From contig CM114275.1 of assembly GCA_050084515.1 (NCBI GenBank), positions 17,484,001-17,548,000 of the forward strand: a stretch of DNA of 64,000 nt, written 5' to 3'. The stretch is from Blasia pusilla. Lineage: Eukaryota > Marchantiophyta > Marchantiopsida > Blasiales. Of the stretch, positions 22,141 through 32,890 are shown one piece after another. A program made the translations under genes and the position numbers. Each line of letters opens with the position of its first letter. The first letter of the stretch is position 1. The notes beneath the pieces are model-generated. The model did no database searches. It saw only the letters and a program-made list of their open reading frames with translations, and was not told where the DNA came from.

Positions 22141-22440
22141 CTTTCACAATTTAGCGAACTGAAACATCTAAGTAGCTAAAGGAAAGGAAATCAACCGAGA
22201 CTCCGTTAGTAGCGGCGAGTGAAAGCGGATTAGGCTTCTCTCTTCATTCAATTTGTTGAGAATTGAATAATGGAAAAACCATTAAAGGAATTGTGAAAAA
22301 GATTGGAAAATCTTGCCAAAGAAGGCGATAGCCTTGTAGCACATTTTTCCAATGGTTTTATTCAATAAGTAAAATACGGATACCGTGTTTGAATTTTGAT
22401 CGCTTTTACGCGACCAAGGGGGACCACCCTAAGATAATAT
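22141..22440 (+). rRNA. Mitochondrial-type large-subunit rRNA fragment (5' domain)
   Basis: Conserved LSU words occur in order: 'GAACTGAAACATCTAAGTAG', 'GAAATCAACCGAGACTCCGT', 'AGTAGCGGCGAGTGAAAGCG', 'GAAGGCGATAGCC' and 'GGGACCACCCTAAG'. AT-rich spacers between them suit a mitochondrial LSU rather than a nuclear 28S. It lies inside Helitron A, and the homology may continue weakly to about 22510. No other rRNA part is present, so it is a fragment: nuclear mitochondrial DNA, or DNA of foreign mitochondrial origin. The donor cannot be told from sequence memory alone. Confidence 0.75.
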
Positions 22441-23202
22441 AATTAATTTCCTTTTTTTTATTAATTTTTTTATGAAAAAATACATTGGTGAAGGGGAGCG
22501 GTATCGTATAGTAAAATCATGCACTTTATAAACTCCTCTATCATTAATTTTTAGAGAGAGTTTTATTAGTATTAAGTAAATTAGCCTAGGAAAATGAAAT
22601 TCCCATGTTTAAACTTCTTTAGGGTGGTTCATTTGTGCGGGAAATGATGGGATTAGAAAAGCAAAAGTTATCTTAGTTGGTGGCTAGGGTAGTTGGGGTA
22701 GTTTGGAAGATATGAAGTGAGTAAAAGAGGATATTTTGGAAGAGATAAAAGGTAATCTACTCGTGTCAAAATGTGATTGGCTAAGCCTTGAGAGGAAGTC
22801 ATGTGGCACAAGATAAGATTAGCCCTATTTCGTATTCTTGTGGATCCCTTGTGAGTATATAAATAAGAGGAACCTTCAAGAATTCATCACCTTCTACTTC
22901 ATTTCTTGAGTTCTCGTGTTAAATCTTGAGTGGATGGCATTGGGCTTGCTTGCTCTTCCAATGATAGTGGATTACCCTTCTTGGGAGAGTAATTTGACCA
23001 TGGTCTATTCTTAGAGAGGTTTCTAGAGTATAGTATGTGTGGGGATGAGAGACTTCTCATCTTAGGGGAGTTTAGGCATACTATAGATAGTGGATAGTTT
23101 TGACTTGTTAGTTTCCCAATGAGAGTGGATTACCCTCTTGGGAGAGTAACTCCGCCAAAATCCATTCTTGAGGAGAGTAGAGGATGTCCGTCAACTATGG
23201 AT
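22441..23202. other. Unclassified insert with TATA-like box and short direct repeat
   Basis: No protein motif. A TATA-like TATATAAATA (22856-22865) lies 90-100 bases upstream of a repeated block: 'GTGGATTACCCTTCTTGGGA' near 22968 recurs as 'GTGGATTACCCTCTTGGGAG' near 23124, with flanks 'CCAATGA' and 'CATTCTTGAGGAGAG'-like. This resembles an LTR or promoter region of a short element, but I cannot define its ends. Confidence 0.4.
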
Positions 23203-23514
23203 CATGGTTGCACAAAAATGGACAAGTCCTTCCTTAGGACGGACATGGACAGACAAGTTTGGATATGTCCACGGACATGGGTTCCAAGATATGGGATCCA
23301 CACTTATAGTCCATTATGGAAGGCAAGGCAAGGATGAGAGGAGCAATGAGAGAGGAGGGAGTGGAGGTGGAGGGAGGAAGAATTGGGGGAGTATGAAATA
23401 TAAAGGCAAGTAAGGCAAATGAGAAAGAAAGGAAAGGTGGGGCCCATATGGACAAGTCCTTCCATACGACGGACATAAGTCCACGGACACGGACTTTGTC
23501 CACATGCAACCTTG
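23203..23514. mobile_element. Non-autonomous hAT-like element (MITE)
   Basis: 312 bp. The left end is CATGGTTGCACAAAAATGG; the right end read inverted is CAAGGTTGCATGTGGACAAA, so the terminal inverted repeats share CANGGTTGCA and then GGACAAGTCC-like sequence. The flanks CTATGGAT (23195-23202) and CTGTGGAT (23515-23522) make an 8-bp target duplication with one mismatch, as expected for hAT. No transposase is encoded. GGAC/GTCC motifs recur inside both ends (subterminal repeats). Confidence 0.7.
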
Positions 23515-23529
23515 CTGTGGATAGAGGTG

Positions 23530-24040
23530 GAGCACGATTTGTACCTGATTTTCCTTTCCTTAATCCGTACCACGTGAAGATTTTCTTCATAGATAGGCGT
23601 TGGTTTTCTTGCTATCTAATTTACCACTTTGAGGAGGCAATCATGAACCAGGTCATGCAATCTCCAACTCCGATGATTCTTCCTATTGTCACGTATGGGA
23701 GGACATGGGATTGTACGTTGTATGTTCTTATAAAGTAATCCATGGATGTCAATAGGCCTGCTCGGGTAGGGTTTAACACTAGTTGTGCTATTTTTCTTGT
23801 CTACAAGCGTAAAATAGTTTACAAAGACTTCATAGTTAGGAATTTTGGTGTTCGATGTTATGAAGTAGTGATCGTCTCTACTATCATTCGTGATTCCTAT
23901 CGTGAGATAATGGATTATATAATAATTCTATAGTGAAAAAGGGGAACTTCTTATAGAGTTCATCTTGCATCAACCACGTCTGTTGTAGCTAGAAGGTCCG
24001 CCCTTACTTGAAGAAAAGCTCTCAATACGACAATGTTATT
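23530..24040 (+). other. Helitron A middle part, unrecognised coding remnants
   Basis: Open frames 23448-23738 and 23742-23933 in the plus direction, for example 'GARFVPDFPFLNPYHVKIFF'. They fall where the Rep nuclease and its following domain should be, but I see no HUH (two His) motif. This may be diverged Helitron coding sequence or captured DNA. Confidence 0.35.
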
Positions 24041-24740
24041 GGTTATAATTACTTCTCCATTATGTGAGAGGAGCTCGATCATATCAGGATTTGCGGACGA
24101 TTGATGATATTCTTTATTCTACTTTTAAGGAAGAAACTATTCATATGGGATTGTTAGAAGATAATAGGAAGGCTTTTTCTTACTTCGAAGAGGCGGTTGT
24201 TCTTCGTACTAGTCATTCATTGCGTTTGCTCTTTTTTATTATTCTTCTATACAACACGTTATCTATATCCAATATGGTGTAGGAATGTTTCTTATTTCCA
24301 CTAACAAAAGACCTTTTACATCAAAGACGTAAAGTAATATAAGTTCCTTCTATTTATTATTTGCCTCTATTTTTCTTTTTACAAATTTTCTATTCATTTT
24401 TGAGATTTATCTTTAATTTGTAATTTTCTGCAAAGAATTGGAATTCATGATCTTGCCTTGGACACTCAAACTATTAATCTTGCATTATTAGAGATCCATT
24501 ACCATCTTCAAGATCATGGTAAAAGTATGGCGGATTTCTCAGATATGCCTCAATCTTACTTTTTTACTCAGGATTTGTCAATCTCGCGCTTAGAGGAAGA
24601 AGAGCTTTGCTACGATCGTGATATGCTTGTTCAACGTGTTCAACGAGGAGAGACTTCATTAAATGATGGACAATGAGCTATATGGGATGTTGTCCATCTT
24701 CTATTTGAGGAGGTGTTAAATGATACGCTACCTTCTGTAA
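24040..24740 (+). pseudogene. Helitron A: pre-helicase region
   Basis: 'VRGARSYQDLRTIDDILYST' followed by 'FKEETIHMGLLEDNRKA' (24064-24282) is the conserved block before Helitron helicases. After an intron-like AT-rich gap, 24458-24676 gives 'LALLEIHYHLQDHGKSMADF' and 'EEELCYDRDMLVQRVQRGE', then past a stop 'AIWDVVHLLFEEVLND'. Order and spacing match Helitron RepHel proteins. Frame breaks at 24282 and 24676 may be partly introns. Confidence 0.8.
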
Positions 24741-24819
24741 GTGCATTTCATACATGTTATGCTATTTGAATATATTTTTCTAATTTCTCTTTCCTTTGAA
24801 TCTCTTATTGCTTATTATA

Positions 24820-26600
24820 GTGTTTGTCGGCAAAGTTATTCTTTATTGATGGTCCTCGTGGAATGGGAAAAAAATTGTATACAATCTTCTTCTTGCTAAA
24901 GCGTGAAGCTTCGTGTGAAGCAAGAGTCATATAGCTCTTGCAGTTACATCTTTGGGGATGGTTGCTTTGTTACTAGAGGGAAGCCGTACAACTCATTCTT
25001 GATTCAAGATTCCAATTGAGATACATTAATTGTCTAATTGCAAGTAAGTTTATATTGAAGATTTTGCTAACACTTTGCCAAAACCATGAAAATATAATTT
25101 TAGAAATGGTTTTCATGGTTTTGTTATTATTTATATGAATTATGAATCCATGCGTTCTTATTTTTTGAATTTCTGTTTGTTTTCTAGCTTATCACTTAAT
25201 AGTGACATTTCCTAGCTTATCAATTAATAGTGACATTTCTTAGCTTAAAAAGAATACAAAGTTGATAGTATGGGATGAAGCCCGTATGACCCATCGTCAT
25301 GCTTTTGAGGGTGTTAATCGTATTTTCCAAATATCATGGGTTTGATAGATCCTACATTGCGATAACTATCATTTGGAGGCAACATATTTATATTTGGTAT
25401 TGAATTTCGATAAGTTCTTTTAGTTGTACGTCATGGTGATTGTCCCAACGTTGTGTGTGCAACCCTTAGGAGATCTCTTATTTGGTCTCATGTGAGAATA
25501 ATGAAACTCAGTACCAATATGAGAATAAATTGTTTAGAAGATAACTAAGATCAAACCTTATGTTCTTGCTTTTTCTATCATATGCATTTCTAATTAAGAT
25601 ATACTCATTCTTTTTTGTCAAATTTTGTTTAGGAAAAATATGGCATGAGTAAGAAGGATTTACAAACTACTTATTGAAGGTTGGAGAGGGTATGATACCA
25701 TTGCATTTTGACCTTGGAGATGATACTATAAGAATTCTCGATACAATGATTGTGAAGAGCCATAGACTTAATGATTTCATCAACATTGTCTATGGATGTG
25801 ATATTGATAAGTGGAGTGATATTGACTTCTTGAGGAGTATATCTATTTTTACAACAAAAAATACTATAGTGGATTTTATAAATATCGAAATCATGTCGCA
25901 ATTTCTTGGAGAGGTAAGTCTAATATTTTATTAAATATCATGAATTTATAAGATATTATGATACTATTTTCTCATACTAGTATAAATTATCCTTTTGATT
26001 CTAATCATTATTTCTCAGGAGGTAAATTTTTAAAGTGCTAATTCGATTATTGACCATGGGATGAGGCTCGTATACCCGACATAATTCTTGAATACATTTT
26101 TGTCATCACAATTGCCACCACATTGCTTAACTTTGAGGAGTTGAGCTCTAATCATGATATTATGGAATATGAATGGAGCAAAGGGACAAGAAAACGATTG
26201 TTGGATTTGGTCGACATGTTATAGATACAATAATTATGAGTGCAAAAAATAATTGAAGCTCGAGTGTTCATTCCACGCATTCCGTTCATTGCATCTGATT
26301 CAGGGTTACCTTTTGACTTATGACGATTTCAATTTCCTATTTGTCCAATATTTACAACGAAGATTAATAAGTCTCAAGGTCAAGCATTAGAGAGAGTTTG
26401 GATTTACTTGTCAAATCCTGTATTTTCTCACACACAATTATATGTTGCATTATCTAGAGTAGGTTTTGGGAATTCTACTCATATCATGGCTGATAGGCAA
26501 AATCTACCGAACAAAGATGGTGTTTATTCTAGAAATGTTTATATCCCGAAGTGCTAAATTACAAAAACTCAAAGATAGAGTTCTAAAATTTTATTTTTTT
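24820..26600 (+). pseudogene. Helitron A: PIF1-like helicase
   Basis: Walker A-like 'LFFIDGPRGMGK' is near 24838-24875, with the final Thr/Ser lost. An intron with GTAAGT donor (25044) and AG acceptor (25187) follows 'SNCK', then Walker B-like 'LIVWDEARMTHRHAF' near 25263-25310. Later blocks are 'GEGMIPLHFDLGDD' (25680), 'ARVFIPRIPFIASDSGLPFD' (26250-26310) and '[19 protein letters not shown]' then '[15 protein letters not shown]' (26360-26475). Superfamily 1 helicases of this type unwind DNA during rolling-circle transposition. Many stops and frameshifts are present. A 28-bp tandem duplication lies at about 25188-25243. Confidence 0.85.
25044..25187 (+). other. Conserved intron of the Helitron helicase (copy A)
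   Basis: GTAAGT donor and TTTCTAG acceptor. The same position is an intron in copies B (30192-30290) and C (56552-56678). The intron contains a 14-bp inverted repeat around 'CAAAACCATGAAAA'. Confidence 0.65.
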
Positions 26601-26660
26601 CTTTTATGTCTTATGAGAGTATTCTATATCTTTTATGAATTTATATTATGGTAATATTTT

Positions 26661-27330
26661 AAAATAAATAGTGGGTGCTACCAAAGTATCTTTTATTTTG
26701 AAGGGTAGAGAGTGTTTCATCAAAATCGGATAAAAACTGTGATTAGGGAACAAAACATTCATCATTGATGTCAAAGATAAGTGTTTCAAGACTTGAAATT
26801 TGAAGCATTTACGTGAATTGAAATAAATTCAAAAATTCTATCTTTGTTATTGTTGAATCCCAAATTTTTTTCCTATGGTACATTGGGTCGCCCATTGTAC
26901 GACCTTTTTATTTTTTATTGTAAAAAAGTGTTTAATAACTTTTGTTAATGTATAACCTATGAAATTTTACACATTGAAAATTATTTCTTTCCCATTAACA
27001 TATGAGACATTTTAGTACCTCAGATTGCCATGTGTCATCCGTGTAATTGTGTCATGCTTGCAAGGAAGAAGGCACTCTCCCATAATTTTTTTTCTCCTGA
27101 AAATAATTTGGAACCTAAGTAGGAGCCAAACTTCTCATCGAAAAAGAGGGGAAACGATTCTTTATGGTTGAATGAGTCTGGATCAGCTTTTCGTTGGTCC
27201 AATGGCGCTCTGGCCTCTTTCCCTTTCTCGAGCTGCTCCGTTTGAAGGGACGAAAAATTCACGGCATTGGACCTTGGGTCGGCGCTTTCTTGTTCATCTG
27301 CTGTTTTGATAGAGCCCAGAAGACGAGTTG
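26661..27330. repeat. AT-rich intergenic DNA with a Helitron-terminus-like repeat
   Basis: No gene. At about 27000-27088 the minus strand reads 'ATGGGAGAGTGCCTTCTT' then 'GACACATGGCAATCTGAG', matching the repeats at 53521-53645 and 53710-53860 whose ends look like Helitron 5' termini. The TCTATA end itself has decayed here. Confidence 0.5.
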
Positions 27331-27371
27331 CGGTGCGGTGCGGTGCGGTGTGGTGAGGTAAGGTAGCAGCT
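27331..27371 (+). promoter_or_regulatory. GGTGC-repeat 5' leader of the PAM68-like gene
   Basis: A run of GCGGT units (about 27330-27355) immediately precedes the start codon. It is a short tandem repeat in the leader. No TATA box could be assigned with confidence. Confidence 0.4.
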
Positions 27372-27995
27372 ATGGCTGCCACGGCCTGTTCGCTGTGGCC
27401 CTCTTGTACGTCCGATGCTCCTTGTCATCTCGGACAGATGAGAGGACTTCCGAGTAGCCCGTCGTCGAGCTCTTTCGTTGGCGCTCGCGAATTCACACGG
27501 TGGCATGTGCGGAGGATCGTGTTTGTGAGCAATCTGCAATCACCCAATAAGAAAGGCTTCGGGGTGCCGCCTAAGAAGAACGTCGTTGTGAAGAAGAATG
27601 TGGATGAAGGAGGACGACTTCCGGAGTTTCCACGAGGTGAAGAAGACATTAAGCAGACCCAGGACCAAGAAGAGGATGACGATGTGCCGGAGGTCATCAC
27701 GAACAGAATGCTGAGAAGAATATCGCTAACAGTGGGAGTGCCCTTGTTTGTTGGAGTCCTGTTCTTTCCCCTCTTTTACTACCTGAAAGTGGTGAAGAAG
27801 GTTGACGTTCCCGAGTGGCTGCCTCTTCTCACGTCCATGGTCACCTTCGGCACAGCGGGTTTAGGAATTACGTATGGAGTATTGTCTGCAAGTTGGGATC
27901 CATTGAAGGAAGGATCGGTGCTAGGATGGAAAGAAGCGCAGCTCAATTGGCCGGTATTCTGGGAAACACTGCAACGGAAGGAGAAGAAAAAGTAG
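27372..27995 (+). CDS. PAM68: PAM68-like photosystem II assembly factor, chloroplast
   Basis: 207 residues, no intron. PAM68 is a thylakoid membrane protein that assists early photosystem II assembly and, in plants, is nuclear-encoded and imported into chloroplasts. Residues 1-55 are Ser/Pro/Ala/Arg-rich, like a transit peptide. An acidic stretch (about 88-105, 'QDQEEDDD') precedes 'ITNRMLRRISLTVGVPLF', then two membrane spans (about 118-138 and 149-170) around the hairpin 'YYLKVVKKVDVPEWLP'. The family C-terminus is clear in 'GVLSASWDPLKEGSVLGWKE' and 'NWPVFWETLQR'. The start follows a short repeat leader. The length suits the family and the frame is intact. It could be a paralogue rather than PAM68 itself, so the symbol is tentative. 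Confidence 0.9.
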   Translation: MAATACSLWPSCTSDAPCHLGQMRGLPSSPSSSSFVGAREFTRWHVRRIVFVSNLQSPNKKGFGVPPKKNVVVKKNVDEGGRLPEFPRGEEDIKQTQDQEEDDDVPEVITNRMLRRISLTVGVPLFVGVLFFPLFYYLKVVKKVDVPEWLPLLTSMVTFGTAGLGITYGVLSASWDPLKEGSVLGWKEAQLNWPVFWETLQRKEKKK

Positions 27996-30090
27996 CGGTT
28001 GTTCCCCGCAGCGATTCTCTGGCAACGGCTCATCAGGTAAAGAGTTGCATCAGCTGCCGAATGTGGATGTCTCCCAGTGGCTGATTCAAATGGCGTTTCC
28101 GATCACCTTTTGCAGCACGGCGGTGTGGGAGCTGAGTGAAGGGTCTCCTTTTTCTTCCAATGGTAGGTAAGGGTCACTGCTTTGAAGGAACTGCAAGCCA
28201 ACTGAATGACGTATTATTGGAAGTTGTCTCTGGCGACGAGAAATTAGAATCGAGTTGATCGGACAATGAAGGCCAAGACACGTTTCAGCAGTTTGCAGTT
28301 GCTCATGTCGAAGACTAAGCGTAATTTTCAGCAAAGCTAGTGGAGTAAGGAAATCGGGTGGTTGGGTCAAGGTTATGGAATAGAGGCTACCACTGAAGTG
28401 TCTGTAAGACGATGCTCTGTATTAAAAAACTGCTTTTGAAGGCACACGACTAATATCGGACCATTCTTTCTTTTGATCTAGAAATGGAGTTACAAAACGA
28501 TGATGGTATTTCTTACATAATCCCAGCAATGAGAATCCACTTTTCGCGAAATTTTACAACCAATGCGGTCATAGTAAGTGTTCAGAAAGTGTAAGACTGT
28601 CACTTCAGGATGGCTTATGCCTCCACATTGTGAATTTCTCCACCTCAGTAGAAGAAATGCAAATCACTCTATGACTGCAGAAATTCCGCGCTGAGCACAC
28701 AGCAGTATGGGACTTTGGGTCTCCGATCCCGAAGGTGCAAGTAGATCATATTGAGGAGACTTCAACTCGATCGCCCCTGCCTCCAAAAGTGGATTGAAAC
28801 CTGCCCAATCTATCAAAGGGTCCTAAACGATCCTCCTCCCCTAGCTGGTCTCGATAACTTCGTATCTCCGGGACTTCCGAGTCAAGTCCGGGTTATATTT
28901 TCCGAATAATATCTGAGTACTGCTGTAGGTTCGTGGCAATTTTCAGGAACTTAGTCCTACTCTGTTCTGGTTTAAGTGATCCCATTAGAAAGAGGACCTA
29001 GTATTCTTCAGCGTACTTCCTCAATGGAAAGGAAGAAAGTGAGTGGTATTAGGCAAGTTAATGCTTTAGGGGGGCGCTGGTCGGATGCAACACCAAGTGG
29101 CACTCTTGTTACTTGTGACGCCATGACGGGCATAGCACGGACTATCATTTAGGGGATACCCTTACGACTACTACTTTTGTGAATCAAAACTACGCAAGAA
29201 ACGGAGGCCTCTCATGAGCTTCTTAGCTTAATAAGGATAGGTGTTTAAAGGGGAAGAGATACAAATCAAGAGGGGGGGTTCTAAAATAACAATATAGGCA
29301 AACGGGTCTATAAATTCGTGTATTCGTTGTAGAGTCCATCCTCTACTTCATCTAGTTTTACCTCCAAAGCAATCTTGCTTTGTCAGGGGAAGACATAAAT
29401 TGAGTCCCAAAGATTGAATTGATTGTGCGGTCCATAGATAGCCAAGAGGTCGACAAACGCTAATCAACGTCCCCTAATGAAGCCACTTCCCCAAGCCTTC
29501 ATCTATCTCTCCAAGTCGCTCGCCTAAAGGAGAGCGCGTCGGTTAATTCTTCAAGGTGCGTCCCTTAGCTCAAACCTGAAACACATCCAAACCCGTATAC
29601 GTACCATGGTTAGTTCTTGGTTCAAGGGCTTGAGCAAGTAGAGAGGAAGAGTGTTCTCCGATATTGGTACTTCTCGGGTTCTCCGGAGGAAATCCCAGCT
29701 TCCCCATTGTCTCCCAAAGGCCTCTTCATTTCCGCCCTCGGACCCGCGGACCAATGTTTGACTAGTTATCCATCAAGATGGCTTGGACCCGAGTTCCATA
29801 TGTCATATGGTTAGCACCCTTTTTTACTCCCGTTTGGCGTCTCAAGGTTGTCTTGCCACCCTTTGCATTTTGTGATTAGTCTCATGGCGTCTCGCCCATC
29901 TTGACTACTCCCGTATTCCTTGCTTTTTGTCCTTGATTCGGCGCTTGGCTCATAGGTCTCAAATCTTGCTTGCCTTGGCTTTATCCCCATGAATAGTTGC
30001 GCCTCTTTCTAACCTAAGACTAGTTACAAGACACATGTGTGTCTCGCTTAGCATTAGTCTACGACTTGTTGCAAGTGATGTAGCTTTGGC
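27996..30090. other. 3' side of the PAM68-like gene and intergenic DNA; no gene seen
   Basis: About 2.1 kb. A 3' UTR must lie at the left. I see no protein motif, repeat pair or RNA gene. The sequence is closer to 45-50% GC than the Helitron DNA on either side. Confidence 0.5.
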
Positions 30091-31390
30091 ATAGCATCTT
30101 TTGGAAAAGCTGCTCTATTGTTAGACGGAAGACGTATTGCACATGGATGCTTCAAGATTCCTATTAATATTCTTGAGAGCTCTTCTTTGAAGTAAGTGCC
30201 TTATTCACTCATTGTAAATTTTGTGAATACATAAATGTTAATATCTATAAGTATTACAACTTCTAATCTACTTCCATATGTTTTTTATAGTTTATCAGTC
30301 AATAGTGATGGATCACACTTAATTTGTGTTGTGATGCTCATTATATGGGATGAAGCACCTATGGATCATCATCATGCATTTCAAACATTGAATCGCACTT
30401 TACAAGAGATTATGCTAGTGGTCTCTGATTATCTACGAGAAATACCATTTGGCGACGAACTTATAATATTTTGTGGTAACTTTTGTCAAGTCTTGCTTGA
30501 TGTTATGGGAACGTCCACAAATCATCCAAGACTTTTAAAGAGGTCATCTCTATGGTCTAATGTAAAGGTGATGAAATTAACAACAAACATGCGAGTTCAA
30601 AGATTGGAAATTTATTTTTGTGTTGAACAAAAATCTTTTGTTGATTGATTAGTGGAGGTGGGGAGAGGATTATGTACCTTTGCAGCCTCATTTGGGATAA
30701 TACTTCATACAATTACCATTTGGAATGGTTTCTAAGAGTAAAAGAATATGCAATCTGATTGATATTATCCATGGAAATTCTCCGAAATGATTCCATAACA
30801 TTAAATTATTGAGAGATGGGATATTTTGCCACTAATAAATAGAGATTTGTTGATATAAATCCATATGTCATGATTTATTGGACAAGTAATACTAATTTTA
30901 CATATATATTAAAAAAAATCTTTTTTTGAGATAATTCTCGATACTAATAAAATATTACTTTTTCCAGCTAATTTGTTCTATATTGGGTGCATAAACATAT
31001 ACACTTGAGTATTGACTTGATTACGATTTAGGGGTAAGCCATACATATCCAGTTGAATTTTTACGTGCTTGTCTTATTGGCTATCTCCACATAGTTTGTG
31101 TTTGAAGATTGGCGCACCAATCACGCGTGTAGGAAACATGAATGGGTCATCAGGAAAAGCGAACAGAAGTAGATTGATAATTCTTGGATTCATGCAATAT
31201 TGCATAGATGTTGAAATTATCACCGAGAGGAATATTGGAGATCAAGTTCTTATGTTACGTATCCCATTGATTGGATCTAACTCCAATTCTCCATTTGATC
31301 TACGTAGGTTTCAATTAATTCCCTATTAATCAAACTTTTGCTACGACTATTAATAAGTCCTAAGGTCAAACTCTACACAATATATATATA
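30090..31390 (+). pseudogene. Helitron B: PIF1-like helicase fragment
   Basis: It begins with 'GKAALLLDGRRIAHGCFKIP' (30100-30160), then an intron (30192-30290), then 'LIIWDEAPMDHHHAFQTLNR' (Walker B-like, 30336-30395) and 'FGDELIIFCGNFCQVL', continuing to 'RSSLWSNVKVMKLTTNM' (30540-30595). After a degraded stretch, 31030-31330 shows 'LKIGAPITRVGNMNGSSGKA' and 'NIGDQVLMLRIPLIGSN'. Walker A and Rep are absent, so this is a 5'-truncated copy. Stops and frame changes are frequent from 30650 on. Confidence 0.82.
30192..30290 (+). other. Conserved intron of the Helitron helicase (copy B)
   Basis: 99 bp, GTAAGT donor, TTTTTTATAG acceptor, at the same codon position as in copies A and C. Confidence 0.65.
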
Positions 31391-31399
31391 TATCTTAGT

Positions 31400-31840
31400 G
31401 TTGATAGATTTTTTGGATGAGAAGATGAGCAATGTGAGTCCCATGGAGTTTTTCAATGCATATTTACTGTCAATATTCCCCCGATGCGTCGGTCACACTA
31501 TTACAAAACATGAATGGATGATAAGGGCAAACCAATGGCAAGAGATTGGTGGTTCGTGGTTGCATGCCACGTAGAATAGGTATAAAGATCAAATGGAAAA
31601 GTACATGAGATTGAATTCTCATTATATGATTCCATAGACCATACTAGACACATGGTTACCTTAAGAATTCTATAGATATCAAGTTCATAATCATATTGCT
31701 TTTAGTATGGTTATTCTTAAATCTCAAGGTTATACTTTATACAAAGTTGGCATATCCTTGTCGATTCTTTTTTTCTTCTTATGGACAATTATAAGCTGAT
31801 GTAGCAAGAGTAAAAATTTGATTCATACCTTGGTTGGAAA
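31400..31840 (+). pseudogene. Second, tandem Helitron helicase C-terminal fragment
   Basis: Directly after copy B the C-terminal helicase region starts again: 'VSPMEFFNAYLLSIFPR' parallels 'VYPTEFLNACLPSGLPL' of copy C, and 'ILKSQGYTLYKVGISLSILF' near 31710-31775 parallels the motif VI region. It is strongly decayed. It suggests a tandem insertion or duplication of 3' Helitron ends. Confidence 0.6.
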
Positions 31841-31942
31841 AAATAAATATGCAATAAAAGAACATGTTTATATTTGCAATGTTGTTTACTAAGATTTTTT
31901 ATTTTTTTTAAATTCATAATTGATGGACGAAAAAAATGCTCA

Positions 31943-32045
31943 TCTATATTCTTCTTGGAGGGTGCCCTTTCATTTTGCAAACACCTTTCTTCTTGGCACT
32001 TGGCACTTTCTACTAATAAGACCATCAACCTTCTGAACCAATAAC
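31943..32045 (+). repeat. Helitron 5'-terminus-like repeat
   Basis: Starts A|TCTATATTCTTCTTGGAGGG and runs through 'GCAAACACCT' and 'GGCACTTGGCAC', resembling 53386-53475, 55542 and the inverted copies at 53645, 53859 and 60539. TC at the first position after A fits Helitron insertion between A and T. Confidence 0.5.
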
Positions 32046-32379
32046 ATAGTTTGAAATTAATCTAACATGGCACATCATACCTTTGAGAGTTAATTGTGGG
32101 AGGTAATTTAAACCCGTGCATCCCACAGGCTTACACTGTGATTTATAAGAAAACATATGATTAATAAATGAAATGTTATTATGTTGCTTTGCATGAGCAT
32201 GGCGCCTTGATGATTTATTGCTAGAAGAAACAAGTAAGGTATCTGTGTGATGCATGAAGGTATGAGCATTTAATAATTTAATAAAGATATCCGTTTGTAT
32301 AGAAATATTGAATTTTTATTTCAACAAAGTATTTTATTATAGACTATATTTCGCATGTAAGAACCTTCCTTATTGGAAT

Positions 32380-32890
32380 GGTCACCGCTTCCATTATAAT
32401 GTGTATGGAACTTCTCTTCTATACACTAGATAGCGCTACGTAGAATTGATCATGACACGATACAAGAGTAGGCAAGTAAATTCCAACATTTTGTAGAGTT
32501 TGACCCTAATACATATTTGTAGTCATAGCAAAAGCTTGACGAATACGAAATTGAAACCTACGTAAATCAAATGGCAAACCGAAGTCAGATGCAATCAATG
32601 GGATACATTAAATAAAAATTTATCTCTGATATTCTTCCTTGTGATGATTTTGGCTTCTATGCAATATTGCATGAATCCAAAAACTACCAATCTAGTCTCG
32701 TTTGCTTGTCCTTGTAACCCATTCATGTTGCATAAGAGCATGATTGTGTACTTATCTTCAAACACAAAGGATATGGAGGTAGTAAAAAATGAAAATATGT
32801 GTTAAAAATTCAGTTGGATATATATGACTCATCCCTTCATTTAGAATTGAGTTGATGTTGAGGTAAATATACTCATGTATAAAATCTATT
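32380..32890 (-). pseudogene. Helitron helicase C-terminal fragment, inverted
   Basis: Minus-strand reading gives 'IMLLCNMNGLQGQANETRLV' and 'FGFMQYCIEAKIITRKNI', parallel to copy C 'IMLMRNMNGSQGQTN' and 'CVDAKIITGR', with the later motif VI region decayed to about 32400. Only the C-terminal third of the helicase is left. Its orientation is opposite to copies A, B and C. Confidence 0.75.

Larger units (their letters stand above)
14990..26660 (+). mobile_element. Helitron A, long decayed copy with nested insertions
   Basis: Plus-strand Helitron-type Rep/helicase pieces appear in family order from about 19.7 to 26.6 kb: repeated N-terminal exons, a Cys-rich and Helitron_like_N region, a pre-helicase block and PIF1-like helicase motifs. 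Interruptions are copia 2 (15434-19676), an rRNA fragment (about 22.14-22.44 kb), unclassified DNA (22.5-23.2 kb) and a hAT-like MITE (23203-23514). I could not find the HUH Rep nuclease motif. The boundaries given are approximate, and the part left of 15434 is assigned only by weak exon similarity near 15124. Confidence 0.7.

Noticed and set aside
27425-27700. Antisense frames over the PAM68-like gene
   Set aside because: Shadows of a clearly conserved coding sequence on the plus strand.
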